Shown in pieces: positions 16,177 through 25,327 of a stretch of 64,000 nt of DNA. The translations under genes were made by a program, and so were the position numbers. The stretch is from an uncultured Shewanella sp. (GTDB lineage Bacteria; Pseudomonadota; Gammaproteobacteria; Enterobacterales; Shewanellaceae), in contig NZ_CANMUW010000006.1 of assembly GCF_947501225.1 (NCBI RefSeq), positions 270,049 through 334,048 on the forward strand. The letters run 5' to 3'. The notes under the pieces are model-generated. The model worked only from the letters and a program-made list of their open reading frames with translations, did no database searches and was not told the origin of the DNA. Position 1 is the first letter of the stretch. The number at the start of each line of letters is the position of its first letter.

Positions 16177-18303
16177 ATGGAGATGAACTTGAAGTATCTA
16201 AAAAATCTATTCGCGCTCTGTTTGATCCTGTTATCGAGCTCGGCGTTTGCGCAATCCACTCCCTGGATTGAAAATCCTAACCACCCGCCGGTGAAACTCA
16301 GGTTTATGCTGACCGGTGAGTTTGATCCTGCCACTAAAACCATGCCTGCCGTACTCGAGGTAAAGTTAGAGGATGACTGGAAAACCTACTGGCGCAGCCC
16401 GGGGGAGGGGGGAATAGCTCCGGGAATAAAGTGGGATAAGTCGACCAACCTGGAGAGTGTCGACTGGTCCTGGCCTGTACCGGAACACTTCTCCCTGATG
16501 GGACTGCAGACCTGGGGCTATAGAGAACATGTCAGCTTTCCTCTGCTGCTTTCGGTCAACAATAGCGATGCAGTCACTAACTTAAGGGGAAAGGTCACTC
16601 TGTCATCGTGCACCACCGTATGTGTGCTTACCGATTATGAGGTGTCACTGGATGTCATCCCTTCTCAGTTAAGTGCCGACAGTGAGGCGATGTTCATCTA
16701 CAACAAAGCCCTCTCTATGGTGCCGCAAAAGGTCGAAAACGGTGCCGACTCGCCTATTCAAATTGGCTGGGACAGCGCTAAGAGTAAGCTGATGGTTGAG
16801 CTCGATGCGGGTCAATGGCGACAACCTGAGATCCTGATAGATGGCGAGCCCGATACGGTATTTACCCTCACCTCTCTCAAGAAGAGGGAGAGTGATGCTG
16901 ACAGTAACAGTGGACTGACTAAGCTCATTGCAATCTTCGATGGAAAGAGCTGGTTGGGCGCTCCCGAACTACTGGGGAAAACGCTCAATGTCACTATCGT
17001 TGATACACAGCAGGCGCTGGAGTTTTCAAATGAAGTGATACCGGTTCAGGTGCTTGAAGATGAACTGTCACTGATGAAGGTGCTATTTATTGCGCTGTTA
17101 GGTGGCCTGATATTGAATGTCATGCCTTGCGTACTTCCGGTACTGGGGATGAAGTTGAGCACAATAATCGCCGCTCCCGAGCTTAAGCGTAACGAGATAC
17201 GTCAGCAGTTTGTGGCATCTGCCTTAGGGATCCTGGTCTCATTCTGGCTGCTGGCCGGCTTCATCATAGTGCTGAAACTAACCGGGCAGGCGATCGGTTG
17301 GGGCGTTCAGTTCCAGAACCCTTGGTTTATCGGCTTTATGGCCATAGTGACCTCTCTCTTCGCCCTCAACATGCTGGGTACATTTGAGATTAACCTGCCC
17401 TCCGGTTTACAGACTAAGCTGGCGACCACAGGCGGTAACAATAACCGGGGACATTTTCTGCAGGGGATGTTTGCGACCCTGCTGGCGACACCCTGTAGTG
17501 CGCCTTTCCTCGGGACGGCGGTGGCATTTGCCCTGGGTGCAGATCTGTTAACTCTGTTTGTTGTTTTCACCGCTCTGGCCGTCGGTATGGCACTGCCCTG
17601 GTTATTGGTCGCGCTGTTTCCTCAGGTGGCTAATTACTTCCCTAAACCCGGTCGCTGGATGAATATCGTCAAGGTGTTCTTCTCGGTGATGCTGTTGCTA
17701 ACCAGCCTGTGGTTAATCACTTTGCTCAGCAACTTTATCGCTTCGGGTATTTTATGGGTATTAGCCGGGTTATTGGTGCTGTTGTTTATTCTGTTTATGG
17801 CGAAGAAGCATGGTGCTCCGGCCGTGGTTGCGAGCGTGAGTCTGGCGATTTTGTTCGGCTCAGTGACGGCCTTTATGACCTCTGAGCAGTGGGCCAGACC
17901 TCTGCCGACCGATCTGGTATGGACTCCCCTGAATGAAACCGAGATCGCGACGCAGGTTGCCAATGGCAAGACGGTGTTTGTCGATGTGACGGCGGATTGG
18001 TGTATCACCTGTAAGGCCAATAAGGCGGGTGTGATACTGCAGGACCCGGTTTATAGCGAGCTTAAGCAGGAGAATATGGTGATCATGAAGGGAGACTGGA
18101 CTAAACCCTCGGCCCCTATCACCAGCTACCTGCAGCGCCATAACCGTTTCGGCGTGCCCTTTAATGTGGTCTATGGTCCCAATGCACCACAGGGGATAGC
18201 CTTACCGGAGATCTTAAGTAGCGCCGAGGTCTTGTCGGCGATTGAAAGAGCCTCTTCGGGAGCCATGGCGGCGAATCCGTCGGACCAAAGAAGTTACAAC
18301 TAG
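16177..18303 (+). CDS. scsB: ScsB, DsbD-like membrane thiol:disulfide reductase
   Basis: About 708 residues; two in-frame ATGs (16177, 16183) compete, and an upstream TTG at 16159 lacks a site. A signal peptide (ends SSSAFAQ) precedes a periplasmic N-terminal domain to about residue 290 with a CTTVC motif. A DsbD-type membrane domain of about eight helices follows, with its two cysteines in MPCVLPV and TPCSAPFLG. The C-terminal thioredoxin-like domain has CITC (ADWCITCKANK). It should carry reducing power from cytoplasmic thioredoxin across the membrane to ScsC and ScsD. Confidence 0.85.
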   Translation: MEMNLKYLKNLFALCLILLSSSAFAQSTPWIENPNHPPVKLRFMLTGEFDPATKTMPAVLEVKLEDDWKTYWRSPGEGGIAPGIKWDKSTNLESVDWSWPVPEHFSLMGLQTWGYREHVSFPLLLSVNNSDAVTNLRGKVTLSSCTTVCVLTDYEVSLDVIPSQLSADSEAMFIYNKALSMVPQKVENGADSPIQIGWDSAKSKLMVELDAGQWRQPEILIDGEPDTVFTLTSLKKRESDADSNSGLTKLIAIFDGKSWLGAPELLGKTLNVTIVDTQQALEFSNEVIPVQVLEDELSLMKVLFIALLGGLILNVMPCVLPVLGMKLSTIIAAPELKRNEIRQQFVASALGILVSFWLLAGFIIVLKLTGQAIGWGVQFQNPWFIGFMAIVTSLFALNMLGTFEINLPSGLQTKLATTGGNNNRGHFLQGMFATLLATPCSAPFLGTAVAFALGADLLTLFVVFTALAVGMALPWLLVALFPQVANYFPKPGRWMNIVKVFFSVMLLLTSLWLITLLSNFIASGILWVLAGLLVLLFILFMAKKHGAPAVVASVSLAILFGSVTAFMTSEQWARPLPTDLVWTPLNETEIATQVANGKTVFVDVTADWCITCKANKAGVILQDPVYSELKQENMVIMKGDWTKPSAPITSYLQRHNRFGVPFNVVYGPNAPQGIALPEILSSAEVLSAIERASSGAMAANPSDQRSYN

Positions 18304-18400
18304 GACGTTTTTTGAAGCTCATAGAGCTTATCGTCAATCGCTAAATTGAATAATTGCGTGTGCAGGGCGATCAAGCCGCCTTGCACAGCAAAGGAATATC

Positions 18401-19219
18401 ATGAAAGTTATATCACGTTTATTAAGCGTTACCGACAGGTTGTTTCAGTCCCGTAAGGCCAGATTTGCCATGCTGACCACAGTTGCCGGTGCGGTGTTTG
18501 TACTCTCATCGCAGCTGATGACCAGTCAGCTTGCCCATGCAGATCACAACAGTTTCACCGATGAGCAAAGAGTGGAGATCAGGGAGATCGTTGAAGATGC
18601 ATTGGTCAACGACCCTGAGCTGTTAAAAGAGGCCATTATCGCGCTGCAACTTCGTGAAGAGGAGCAGATGAATCAGGTCAGAGATAGTCTGGTCGAGCAG
18701 CATAAGCAGGAGTTGTTTGAGGCTCAAACCGATCCGTGGAAAGGGTCTGAGAACCCTGAACTCACTATGGTCTACTTTACCGACTTTAACTGCCCCTACT
18801 GTAAGAAACTCGAGCCGACACTGGAGAAGTTAATCGAAGATTATCCAAAGCTGAAGGTCATCACTAAGATGGTGCCACTTCAGGGGGAGGGTTCTCAGAA
18901 AGCGGTCGTGCTGGCTCAGAAGGTGTGGCTAAACGAGCCTGAAAAATACAGCAAGTTGAAGGATATGTTGATGTCCAGTCCACGCAGGCTCGATAGTGCT
19001 GCCATAGAGAAGGTGGCTAAGCTAACGGATACCGAGCAGTGGCTGGGTAAGGGGGACGAGCGTGTCGTTAAAGCCGTGCGGGATAATGTCTCCCTGATGA
19101 GAGAGTTAGGGCTAACCGGGACGCCGAGCATGATCTTCGGAGATAAGGTGATCCCCGGGCTCGTCACCTACGAGCAGCTTAAGGCGCAGCTCGAAGAGGA
19201 GCTTTTGGCTAAGGGCTAA
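18401..19219 (+). CDS. scsC: ScsC, periplasmic DsbA-fold thiol oxidoreductase
   Basis: A 272-residue exported protein with an AAAGGAA ribosome site and a long N-terminal signal (ends SQLAHA). An amphipathic helical region of about 80 residues precedes the thioredoxin-like domain, as in oligomeric ScsC and DsbC-like proteins. The active site is FNCPYCKKLEP, and the cis-Pro loop is GTPSMIFGD. It is likely a periplasmic disulfide reductase/isomerase kept reduced by ScsB, and associated with copper and oxidative tolerance in characterised ScsC proteins. Confidence 0.87.
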   Translation: MKVISRLLSVTDRLFQSRKARFAMLTTVAGAVFVLSSQLMTSQLAHADHNSFTDEQRVEIREIVEDALVNDPELLKEAIIALQLREEEQMNQVRDSLVEQHKQELFEAQTDPWKGSENPELTMVYFTDFNCPYCKKLEPTLEKLIEDYPKLKVITKMVPLQGEGSQKAVVLAQKVWLNEPEKYSKLKDMLMSSPRRLDSAAIEKVAKLTDTEQWLGKGDERVVKAVRDNVSLMRELGLTGTPSMIFGDKVIPGLVTYEQLKAQLEEELLAKG

Positions 19220-19249
19220 GCCTAAGGGCTGTATTGAGGGAGAGTGGCG

Positions 19250-19816
19250 ATGAGCGATAATAACAGTGCCGATAACGGCGTCGAAAACAGGCAAGAAGAT
19301 GCGGAGCTCAAGCCCACATTTTTAAGGCGTGTTCTGGGCTGGGGAAAGCAGCTTGCTGTGTTGATACTATTTGCCATGGTGTTCAGTGCCGGACTGGATA
19401 TGTGGCGGGGGCGGGACATCCCTGAAGACACGCTTCCCGGTATCTCGGGTATCACCCTGAGCGGGGAGAGTGTGGATATCGCCGCGCTTAGCTCAGATCA
19501 GGCCGTACTGGTCTATTTCTGGGGCAGCTGGTGCCCTGTGTGTAACCTGGTGAGTCCGGCTGTCGATATATTAGCGACCCGCTACCCTGTGGTGACGGTG
19601 GCGATGAACTCGGGGAGCGATGATAAGATGGTCAGGTACCTTAAACATAAGGGGTATGAGTTCGAGGTGCTTAATGACTCGAGTAACAGCATTGCCAAAG
19701 CCTGGTCGGTACAACTGACCCCGACCATCATGGTATTTAAAGATGGAGAGCTGAAGCACTACACCACAGGGTTTACCAGTCTGCCGGGTATGTGGTGGCG
19801 AATGCTGTTTGCATAA
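19250..19816 (+). CDS. scsD: ScsD, membrane-anchored thioredoxin-like protein
   Basis: The ATG at 19250 has GAGGGAG upstream at a suitable distance, so it is preferred over the GTG at 19244; the product is 188 residues. One N-terminal membrane helix (QLAVLILFAMVFSAG) precedes a TlpA-type thioredoxin domain with active site WCPVC and cis-Pro LTPTIMVF. It starts 30 bases after scsC, consistent with one operon. It is probably another periplasmic acceptor of ScsB electrons. Confidence 0.85.
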   Translation: MSDNNSADNGVENRQEDAELKPTFLRRVLGWGKQLAVLILFAMVFSAGLDMWRGRDIPEDTLPGISGITLSGESVDIAALSSDQAVLVYFWGSWCPVCNLVSPAVDILATRYPVVTVAMNSGSDDKMVRYLKHKGYEFEVLNDSSNSIAKAWSVQLTPTIMVFKDGELKHYTTGFTSLPGMWWRMLFA

Positions 19817-19831
19817 ATGTGATTATCTGTT

Positions 19832-19862
19832 CGATGCGGTGTTCAAAACGGACGCCGCATCG
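19832..19862 (+). terminator. Hairpin after scsD
   Basis: CGATGCGG pairs with CCGCATCG, extended inward by G-U and Watson-Crick pairs. No T-run follows, so termination strength is doubtful. It is the only stem between the converging scsD and the minus-strand gene. Confidence 0.4.
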
Positions 19863-19958
19863 GTCTCATCCTCTGTTTTGCCATCGTTTAAGTTTTCCAC
19901 TCTGGTGGCTCAATGTCATCGGCAGAAAACCGATATGGTGACAACCGCCCCGTCTTTT

Positions 19959-20324
19959 CTAGTCGGTGGTAAAACTTATCTCATAGTTTTCATTGATGAT
20001 GAAGCTGAGAGTATTTCCCAGCTCGGCTAACGGGCTTTCGTCACCGATATAACTCAACTGCCCTTGCGCCACGACATCACCCGAATCGGAGTAGAGCCTG
20101 TAGGTGATGACGCCAAGCTGCTTCTGTGGAGAGAAGTAGATGGTTTGACGGCTTCTGGGGGTGATGGATGAGAAGGAGACCTTGCTGGATGGCAGCGAGA
20201 AGTTTAAGGCGGAATAGCGCTTATCCGAACGGTTTTCAAGTACGACCTTAGGTGACAGAAAATGATAAGCGATAGCACTCATCATAATTAACAGGCAGAG
20301 GGTGAATGCTATTTTTCTCTTCAT
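19959..20324 (-). CDS. Small exported or membrane-anchored protein, unknown
   Basis: About 121 residues from the ATG at 20324 (N-terminus MKRKIAF). An in-frame TTG at 20339 would add five residues, and neither start has an ideally spaced ribosome site. A hydrophobic N-terminal segment (AFTLCLLIMMSAIAYHFL) is followed by a beta-rich domain containing LENRSDKRYSALNF and YRLYSDSGDVV. This pattern suggests an anchored periplasmic beta-sandwich. I do not recognise the family. It faces the scsD end and lies downstream of the DadA-like gene on the same strand, 50 bases away, so they may be co-transcribed. Confidence 0.55.
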   Translation of the reverse strand: MKRKIAFTLCLLIMMSAIAYHFLSPKVVLENRSDKRYSALNFSLPSSKVSFSSITPRSRQTIYFSPQKQLGVITYRLYSDSGDVVAQGQLSYIGDESPLAELGNTLSFIINENYEISFTTD

Positions 20325-20373
20325 ACCTTTTCGCTGCAATGGCTCGCTGTGATGATGACACCTCCAGATTAAG

Positions 20374-21747
20374 CTATTTTCTTCCGCTGTGAAACCTATT
20401 GGGATCGAAAGGGGTGAGGTCGACGCTGGTTTTTGAATCTGTGATTATCTCGCTCACCAGCTTTCCGGAGATAGGCCCCAGGCTTAACCCCATCATGGCA
20501 TGGCCTGTCGACACCGTCAGGTTAGCGTATTGGTGGTAGCGACCTATGATAGGTAACCCATCCGGAGAGCAGGGCCGTAAGCCCGACCAGAACTGATTTT
20601 GGTCGATACCATCCCCGTCGAAGCCGGGCAGGTAACGAGCGGCCGATTTGAGCAGGCCTTTGACTCTCGATGGATTGATCCCCGGCCTCTGTTGAGCACA
20701 GAGCACTCCTAGCTCCATTGTGCCGCCGAAGCGGATCTCATTCTTGAAAGGGGTGACCGCGACCTTAGCCTCGCTGAGAATGAAGGGGGTCTTACACTCA
20801 AAAGTGGCGCGAGTATTCGGTTCATTTGAGCTGTTACTCAGGGTGATGCTGATCCCCTTTCCGGCCTGAACGGGGAGCTTCAAGCCTAAGCGAGCTGCCG
20901 TTTCTCCCGACCAGGCACCGTTGGCAAGTATAAACTCGTCGGCGTTGATGACCCTTTTTTTGTCGTCTTTAATGTAGTTTGCCGAGATCAGTTTGTCCTG
21001 TCCGGCGCAGCCTGCAATCGCTTCATCGCCCGAAAGCGAGCCGGTATTAAAGCACGTGATCTCGGCGTGCTCGATAAATTCAACCCCGTCATCTTCGAGG
21101 TGGGTTCTTAAGCTGCTGAGCAGTTCATGGGGCGCTATGTGTGCATCCTCCGGATAATGAGCGGCGCCGATAACATCGAAGTCGATATCGGGTTCCAGAG
21201 ACTTAAGCTCATCGGGTCCGAGCATTCTGGCATTAATGCCCAACATATTGGCCTGTCTGACCGTTTCAGCCTCATCCCGTAAGCCTTTCTCCGTCTTATA
21301 GAGCATTAACAGCCCCCGGTGATAAAACTGAAACTCCAGTGCATCTTCATCATGGAGCTCTTTATAAAGGGCTAATGACTTAAGGTTGATATCTAAGATA
21401 GCCTCTTGGCTATCTAAGGTGTGTTGTTTGGTGCATTTTTTTGCGAAGGACCAGAGCCAGTGCAGAAAGCCGGGATTGAGGCTCGGACGCACGAAGAAGG
21501 GGCTCTGCGGGTTTAACATCCATTTGAGTCCTTTGAGTATCATACCCGGCGCAGGTAGCGGAATGAAATGGCTGGGGGTAATGTAGCCGGCGTTACCAAA
21601 GGAGCAGCCTTTGCCAATCTCGCCTTTGTCTATCACAGTGACCCTTTTACCGGCTTTGTGGAGGTAATAGGCGCTGCAGAGTCCGATAATTCCCCCACCG
21701 ATAATTGCGACCTCGTTACTTTCATTCAGATTAGGTTTCGGTTTCAT
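20374..21747 (-). CDS. DadA-like FAD-dependent D-amino acid dehydrogenase
   Basis: A 457-residue flavoprotein with an N-terminal dinucleotide fold (EVAIIGGGIIGLCSAYYL), the family motif GCSFGNAGYITPS and a C-terminal FAD segment (STGHAMMGLSLGPISGKL). These match the DadA/glycine-oxidase family that deaminates D-amino acids at the membrane and feeds electrons to quinones. No alr/dadX or hydroxyproline genes are nearby, so the substrate is uncertain. An insert around residues 225-245 (DEAIAGCAGQDK) makes it longer than E. coli DadA (432). Confidence 0.8.
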   Translation of the reverse strand: MKPKPNLNESNEVAIIGGGIIGLCSAYYLHKAGKRVTVIDKGEIGKGCSFGNAGYITPSHFIPLPAPGMILKGLKWMLNPQSPFFVRPSLNPGFLHWLWSFAKKCTKQHTLDSQEAILDINLKSLALYKELHDEDALEFQFYHRGLLMLYKTEKGLRDEAETVRQANMLGINARMLGPDELKSLEPDIDFDVIGAAHYPEDAHIAPHELLSSLRTHLEDDGVEFIEHAEITCFNTGSLSGDEAIAGCAGQDKLISANYIKDDKKRVINADEFILANGAWSGETAARLGLKLPVQAGKGISITLSNSSNEPNTRATFECKTPFILSEAKVAVTPFKNEIRFGGTMELGVLCAQQRPGINPSRVKGLLKSAARYLPGFDGDGIDQNQFWSGLRPCSPDGLPIIGRYHQYANLTVSTGHAMMGLSLGPISGKLVSEIITDSKTSVDLTPFDPNRFHSGRK

Positions 21748-21997
21748 CGTCTCTGTCCGTGGGGAGTTAATGATGACAAGCTACCTTGGGTGGGTGGTTA
21801 AAACTTGTTCTGAATCAAATTTTCACCGAAAAGTGATTTAACATGAATTATTTTGTAGATGAATACGGTCTGTTAATTGAATGTAGCTGCAAGGTTGTCG
21901 GTTTTGGGTTTATCCTATAGTGATAGCTGAGTCGATGTCGCGGTCGGGTGTTTTTAATGGGTTGGGTATTTTCGATATAGGGCTGAGGAACTGTTAT

Positions 21998-22585
21998 ATG
22001 TATAGGGTCATCTCATCACTGTTTAAGTTACGCCGCTCGGCTAGTCAGGTCGTGGCGCTGCTCTTTGCCTTAACCCTTACGTTTTGTATTAATGCCGAGC
22101 CCTTAAGTGTCGGGGAGAGAGCCCCCGACTTTACCTTAAAACAGACCGATAACAGCACTTTCACCCTGAGCGATTACAGGGGGAAACGCTCCGTCTATCT
22201 GGTGTTCTGGAATACCTGGTGTGGCTATTGTATGAAGAAGGTACCGGATCTGATAGCCATCGAACGTGAGTTTGGTGAGAGGGTGGAGTTGCTGGCTATC
22301 AACACCGGCTGGAGCGATTCGTTAGCCGAGATATCTCAGTTTCAGGCCCGGTTCGAGCCTAATTACGCCATAGCATTCGACGATAATGCCGATGTCACCC
22401 ACAGGTACGGCGTGATCGGTACGCCTACCAGTTTTCTTATCGATATAAACGGTGTGATTAGGCAGGTCGATGGCATCACCCATACACTGGCGGCCAACAT
22501 TGAGCGCTGGAATCGTCTCTCAGCTACCGAGGATAATGCCGTGTCCCTGGCCGGCGTGGCGTGTGAAAAGGAGAGCCTATGCTAG
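21998..22585 (+). CDS. TlpA/ResA-like periplasmic thioredoxin-fold protein
   Basis: The ATG at 21998 (AGGA site 8 bases upstream) gives 195 residues starting MYRVISS. A hydrophobic signal or anchor ends near CINAEPL. The thioredoxin-fold domain begins GERAPDFTLKQ, has active site TWCGYC and cis-Pro GTPTSFLID. Its last codons overlap the next gene by 7 bases, tying it to the GMC oxidoreductase operon. It may keep thiols of the partner or of cytochromes reduced, but its exact role is unknown. Confidence 0.8.
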   Translation: MYRVISSLFKLRRSASQVVALLFALTLTFCINAEPLSVGERAPDFTLKQTDNSTFTLSDYRGKRSVYLVFWNTWCGYCMKKVPDLIAIEREFGERVELLAINTGWSDSLAEISQFQARFEPNYAIAFDDNADVTHRYGVIGTPTSFLIDINGVIRQVDGITHTLAANIERWNRLSATEDNAVSLAGVACEKESLC

Positions 22586-23286
22586 AAAAGAGCCGGCTAG
22601 AAAAATGTGTACGGGAGAAGCTTAAAGTATCATCGTCTGATGGTAAGGGGCTCTGCGTTGCCGCAGAGGCCAAGTGTAAGAAGGGCTCGATTAAACCCGA
22701 ATATGTCAGTGCCTATGATTCAGGCCTCAATCGACGTGCTTTTTTGCGGCAGACGGGAGCCGCGGCCGTGTTACTGGCTCTGCTTGGAACCAAACCCGAT
22801 GTGGCATTGGCACAGGATCCTGTGTCATCCACGGGGGAGGCACAGGGTGGGTTTGATGCCCACAGCCGCGCCGTTATCGAGGCGGTGCAGCAGCAGCTGT
22901 TTCCCGATGATGGTGACGGCCCTTCGGCCAGGCAGCTCAATGGGTTCAGGTATCTGACCTGGGCGCTGGAGGAGCCGGATAATGTTGCCGATGGCGATAA
23001 GGCGTTCATTTTAAGAGGCGTAGGCTGGTTAGAGGAGCAGTCAAAGAGTACGCAGGGGGAGAGCTTTGTAAAGTTAACCCCGGCTGCACAGGATGCTGTG
23101 ATGCGGCAGATATCTCAAACCAGAGCCGGTGAAAATTGGCTATCTCTGCTGCTCTACTATCTGCTCGAATCACTGACACTCGACCCCATCTATGGTGGTA
23201 ACCCGGATGGCATTGGGTGGAAGTGGCTCGAACATCAACCAGGCTTTCCCCGCCCCGTCGAAGGGAAAACCTATTTAGATTTTTAG
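22579..23286 (+). CDS. Tat-exported gluconate 2-dehydrogenase subunit 3 family protein
   Basis: A 235-residue protein whose middle and C-terminus (IEAVQQQLFPDDGDGPSA, DPIYGGNPDGIGWKWLEHQP) match the small subunit of gluconate/fructose-type dehydrogenases. A Tat motif NRRAFLRQTG is followed by a hydrophobic run. Unusually, the Tat motif lies about 50 residues in, after a charged stretch with three cysteines; I find no in-frame ATG or GTG in between. Such subunits usually carry the signal that exports the cofactor-loaded catalytic subunit, here the next gene. Confidence 0.78.
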   Translation: MLEKSRLEKCVREKLKVSSSDGKGLCVAAEAKCKKGSIKPEYVSAYDSGLNRRAFLRQTGAAAVLLALLGTKPDVALAQDPVSSTGEAQGGFDAHSRAVIEAVQQQLFPDDGDGPSARQLNGFRYLTWALEEPDNVADGDKAFILRGVGWLEEQSKSTQGESFVKLTPAAQDAVMRQISQTRAGENWLSLLLYYLLESLTLDPIYGGNPDGIGWKWLEHQPGFPRPVEGKTYLDF

Positions 23287-23344
23287 CTAATTAGATTTTA
23301 GTTAATCTAGCTCCGCTTGGTTTCAGGATTAGGCCGGATAACAT

Positions 23345-25024
23345 ATGAAAAAAACACACGAATTTGATGTCTGTATCGTAGGCAGTGGCGTAGGTGGTGG
23401 CCCCGTGGCTTATGAGCTCGCTAAGGCGGGCTACAAGGTCGGTGTGCTCGAGAAGGGGAAGTGGTTCACTGAGAGTGATTTCTTCAAAGATGAGCAACTG
23501 GGACGCCACCGGGTATTTAGATCTCAATTCAGGGACGAGCGTCATACCTTAGAGGAACCCAACGGTGATGGCAGTTGGTCGCGTGATACCACCGCACAGT
23601 TTTGGGGCGGTAATATCGTCGGAGGTGCCTCTAACTTTATGAGTGGCTACTTTCATCGCCTCAAGCCGGAGGATTTTCGCTTAGTCAGTGAATATGGTGA
23701 GATTGAGGGGGCCAACACCGTCGACTGGCCGATTAGCTATGATGAGTTAGAGCCCTATTACACTAAGGTTGAGCAGCTTGTCGGCGTATCGGGCAGGGTG
23801 GTTCAACACCCCCATCTTGAGCCGCGTTCGACCAAAGACTTTCCCTTTCCTCCCACTGCCGAGCATCCGGTGGCGCAGAGGTTCGACTTAGCCTGTCGGA
23901 AGCTTAAACTCCACCCCCTTCCCATGGCGCGGGCTATCTTGTCGGTGCCCTTTAATAGCCGCATGAGCTGTGAGTATTCGGGCTATTGCGGTAGCTATGG
24001 CTGTCATTCCGGAGCCAAGGGCAGCTCCCGGGCAGCCTTGTTAGATGACGCCGTTGCAGGTGGTAATTGCAAGGTTATCACCCAGGCGAAAGTATATCGG
24101 CTCAACAGCGATGAAAATGGCAGGGTGAGCTCTGTCGATTACTTTGACAAAGATGGCGCCTCTGTACGGGTGCGGGCTAAGGTCTTCGTGGTAGCCTGTT
24201 ACGCTATCGAGAGCGCGCGTCTGTTATTAAGCTCAAAGGGTCATAAGCACCCCGATGGCATAGGTAACAACAGGGGACAGGTTGGTAAAAACCTGCACTG
24301 CTGTGCCGGCGGGACGGGGCATGGCGTATTTAAGCTCAACAAGCTCACCGACCCCGAAGCTAAACAGCTCAAGATTCGGGGACCGTTTTTTAATCGCGCC
24401 CTGCAGGATTGGTATGTGATCGATGACAGGTCGGTTTCTGATAAACCGATAAAGGGCGGTACCTTAGATTTTGTGTTCGATCCGCCATCTCCCACGGCCG
24501 AGGCGGCGGGGCTGAAGTGGGAAGGAGATAACCTGCTCTGGGGCACGCCGCTGAAGCAGAAGATAAAGTCGCACTTTACCCAATCGAAAGATTTTAAGTT
24601 CGAGGTGTTCTGTGACTGGCTGACAAACGATGAGTGCTATGTCAGCTTAGACCCTGATGAGAGGGACAAGTGGGATCAACCTGTGGCTAAGGTGCGTGCC
24701 GGTTTTCACCCCCACGACGAGAAGGTAGCGCAGTATTTGGTCGACCGCGGCGTAGAGGTGATGAAGGCCATGGGGGCAGACGAGGCTTGGGGCAATGTGT
24801 TTACCTCGCCCACCTCCAATCTGGTTGCGGGGGGCTGCCGCTTCGGCAATGACCCGGATACCTCGGTGCTGGATAGAAATTGCCGGGTACATGACTGCGA
24901 TAATCTCTATGTGACCGATGGCAGCTTTATGCCCAATGGTGGCTCAGTTACCCCGACACTGACCATCTATGCCAACGCGTTTCGGGTCGCGGATAAGATA
25001 TTGGAGGAGATGAGTCAGTTATAA
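23345..25024 (+). CDS. GMC-family FAD oxidoreductase (catalytic subunit)
   Basis: A 559-residue flavoprotein with FAD-binding CIVGSGVGGGPVAYELAKAG at the N-terminus, a GGASNFMSG-like signature, and the C-terminal GMC segments LVAGGCRFGNDP and NLYVTDGSFMPNGG. It resembles the large subunit of periplasmic gluconate, sorbitol or fructose dehydrogenases. It has no signal peptide of its own, so export in complex with the Tat-signal small subunit is expected. No cytochrome subunit accompanies it; the natural electron acceptor and sugar or alcohol substrate are unknown. The ribosome site is weak. Confidence 0.82.
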   Translation: MKKTHEFDVCIVGSGVGGGPVAYELAKAGYKVGVLEKGKWFTESDFFKDEQLGRHRVFRSQFRDERHTLEEPNGDGSWSRDTTAQFWGGNIVGGASNFMSGYFHRLKPEDFRLVSEYGEIEGANTVDWPISYDELEPYYTKVEQLVGVSGRVVQHPHLEPRSTKDFPFPPTAEHPVAQRFDLACRKLKLHPLPMARAILSVPFNSRMSCEYSGYCGSYGCHSGAKGSSRAALLDDAVAGGNCKVITQAKVYRLNSDENGRVSSVDYFDKDGASVRVRAKVFVVACYAIESARLLLSSKGHKHPDGIGNNRGQVGKNLHCCAGGTGHGVFKLNKLTDPEAKQLKIRGPFFNRALQDWYVIDDRSVSDKPIKGGTLDFVFDPPSPTAEAAGLKWEGDNLLWGTPLKQKIKSHFTQSKDFKFEVFCDWLTNDECYVSLDPDERDKWDQPVAKVRAGFHPHDEKVAQYLVDRGVEVMKAMGADEAWGNVFTSPTSNLVAGGCRFGNDPDTSVLDRNCRVHDCDNLYVTDGSFMPNGGSVTPTLTIYANAFRVADKILEEMSQL

Positions 25025-25051
25025 GCGGTAAGTTTTAAGTGGTATGTAAAG
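25025..25051 (+). repeat. Heptamer tract after the GMC gene
   Basis: GCGGTAA, GTTTTAA, GTGGTAT, GTAAAGA start at the base after the stop codon, in one phase. Confidence 0.5.
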
Positions 25052-25106
25052 ACTAGTGTTGAGACTATGGCTCTGGACATCGTTTCATAGACGACAGGCT
25101 AGACCT

Positions 25107-25133
25107 TGTAGGAGCGGGCTTTAGCCGCGAAGC
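25107..25133 (+). repeat. REP-like GC palindrome
   Basis: TGTAGGAGCGGGCTTTAGCC, continuing GCGAAG, closely resembles the REP elements of pseudomonads and other marine gammaproteobacteria, which fold as a small imperfect hairpin. Only one copy is seen here. Confidence 0.55.
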
Positions 25134-25185
25134 TGTTTAACGGCTCAGAACTTATGGACTGGGTGGTGAAATGATTGAAGCTGCT

Positions 25186-25213
25186 GGAACCCGGAACCCG
25201 GAACCCGGAACCT
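25186..25213 (+). repeat. Tandem GGAACCC heptamers
   Basis: Three perfect copies of GGAACCC and a fourth GGAACCT in direct tandem in the dodecin upstream region. Confidence 0.75.
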
Positions 25214-25327
25214 TTCTTTCCAAAATAAACTGAAATCTGTGACAAATATGGCCTTTATGGTGAGCAGGTTGAGATATCCCTTCTATACTTAATTTACTGA
25301 ATATACTCTCTAATCCCGGGATTCAAT

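Noticed and set aside
19809-20030. 73-codon plus-strand frame after scsD
   Set aside because: It overlaps scsD and the antisense of a better supported minus-strand gene, and its hairpin-rich start suggests non-coding DNA.
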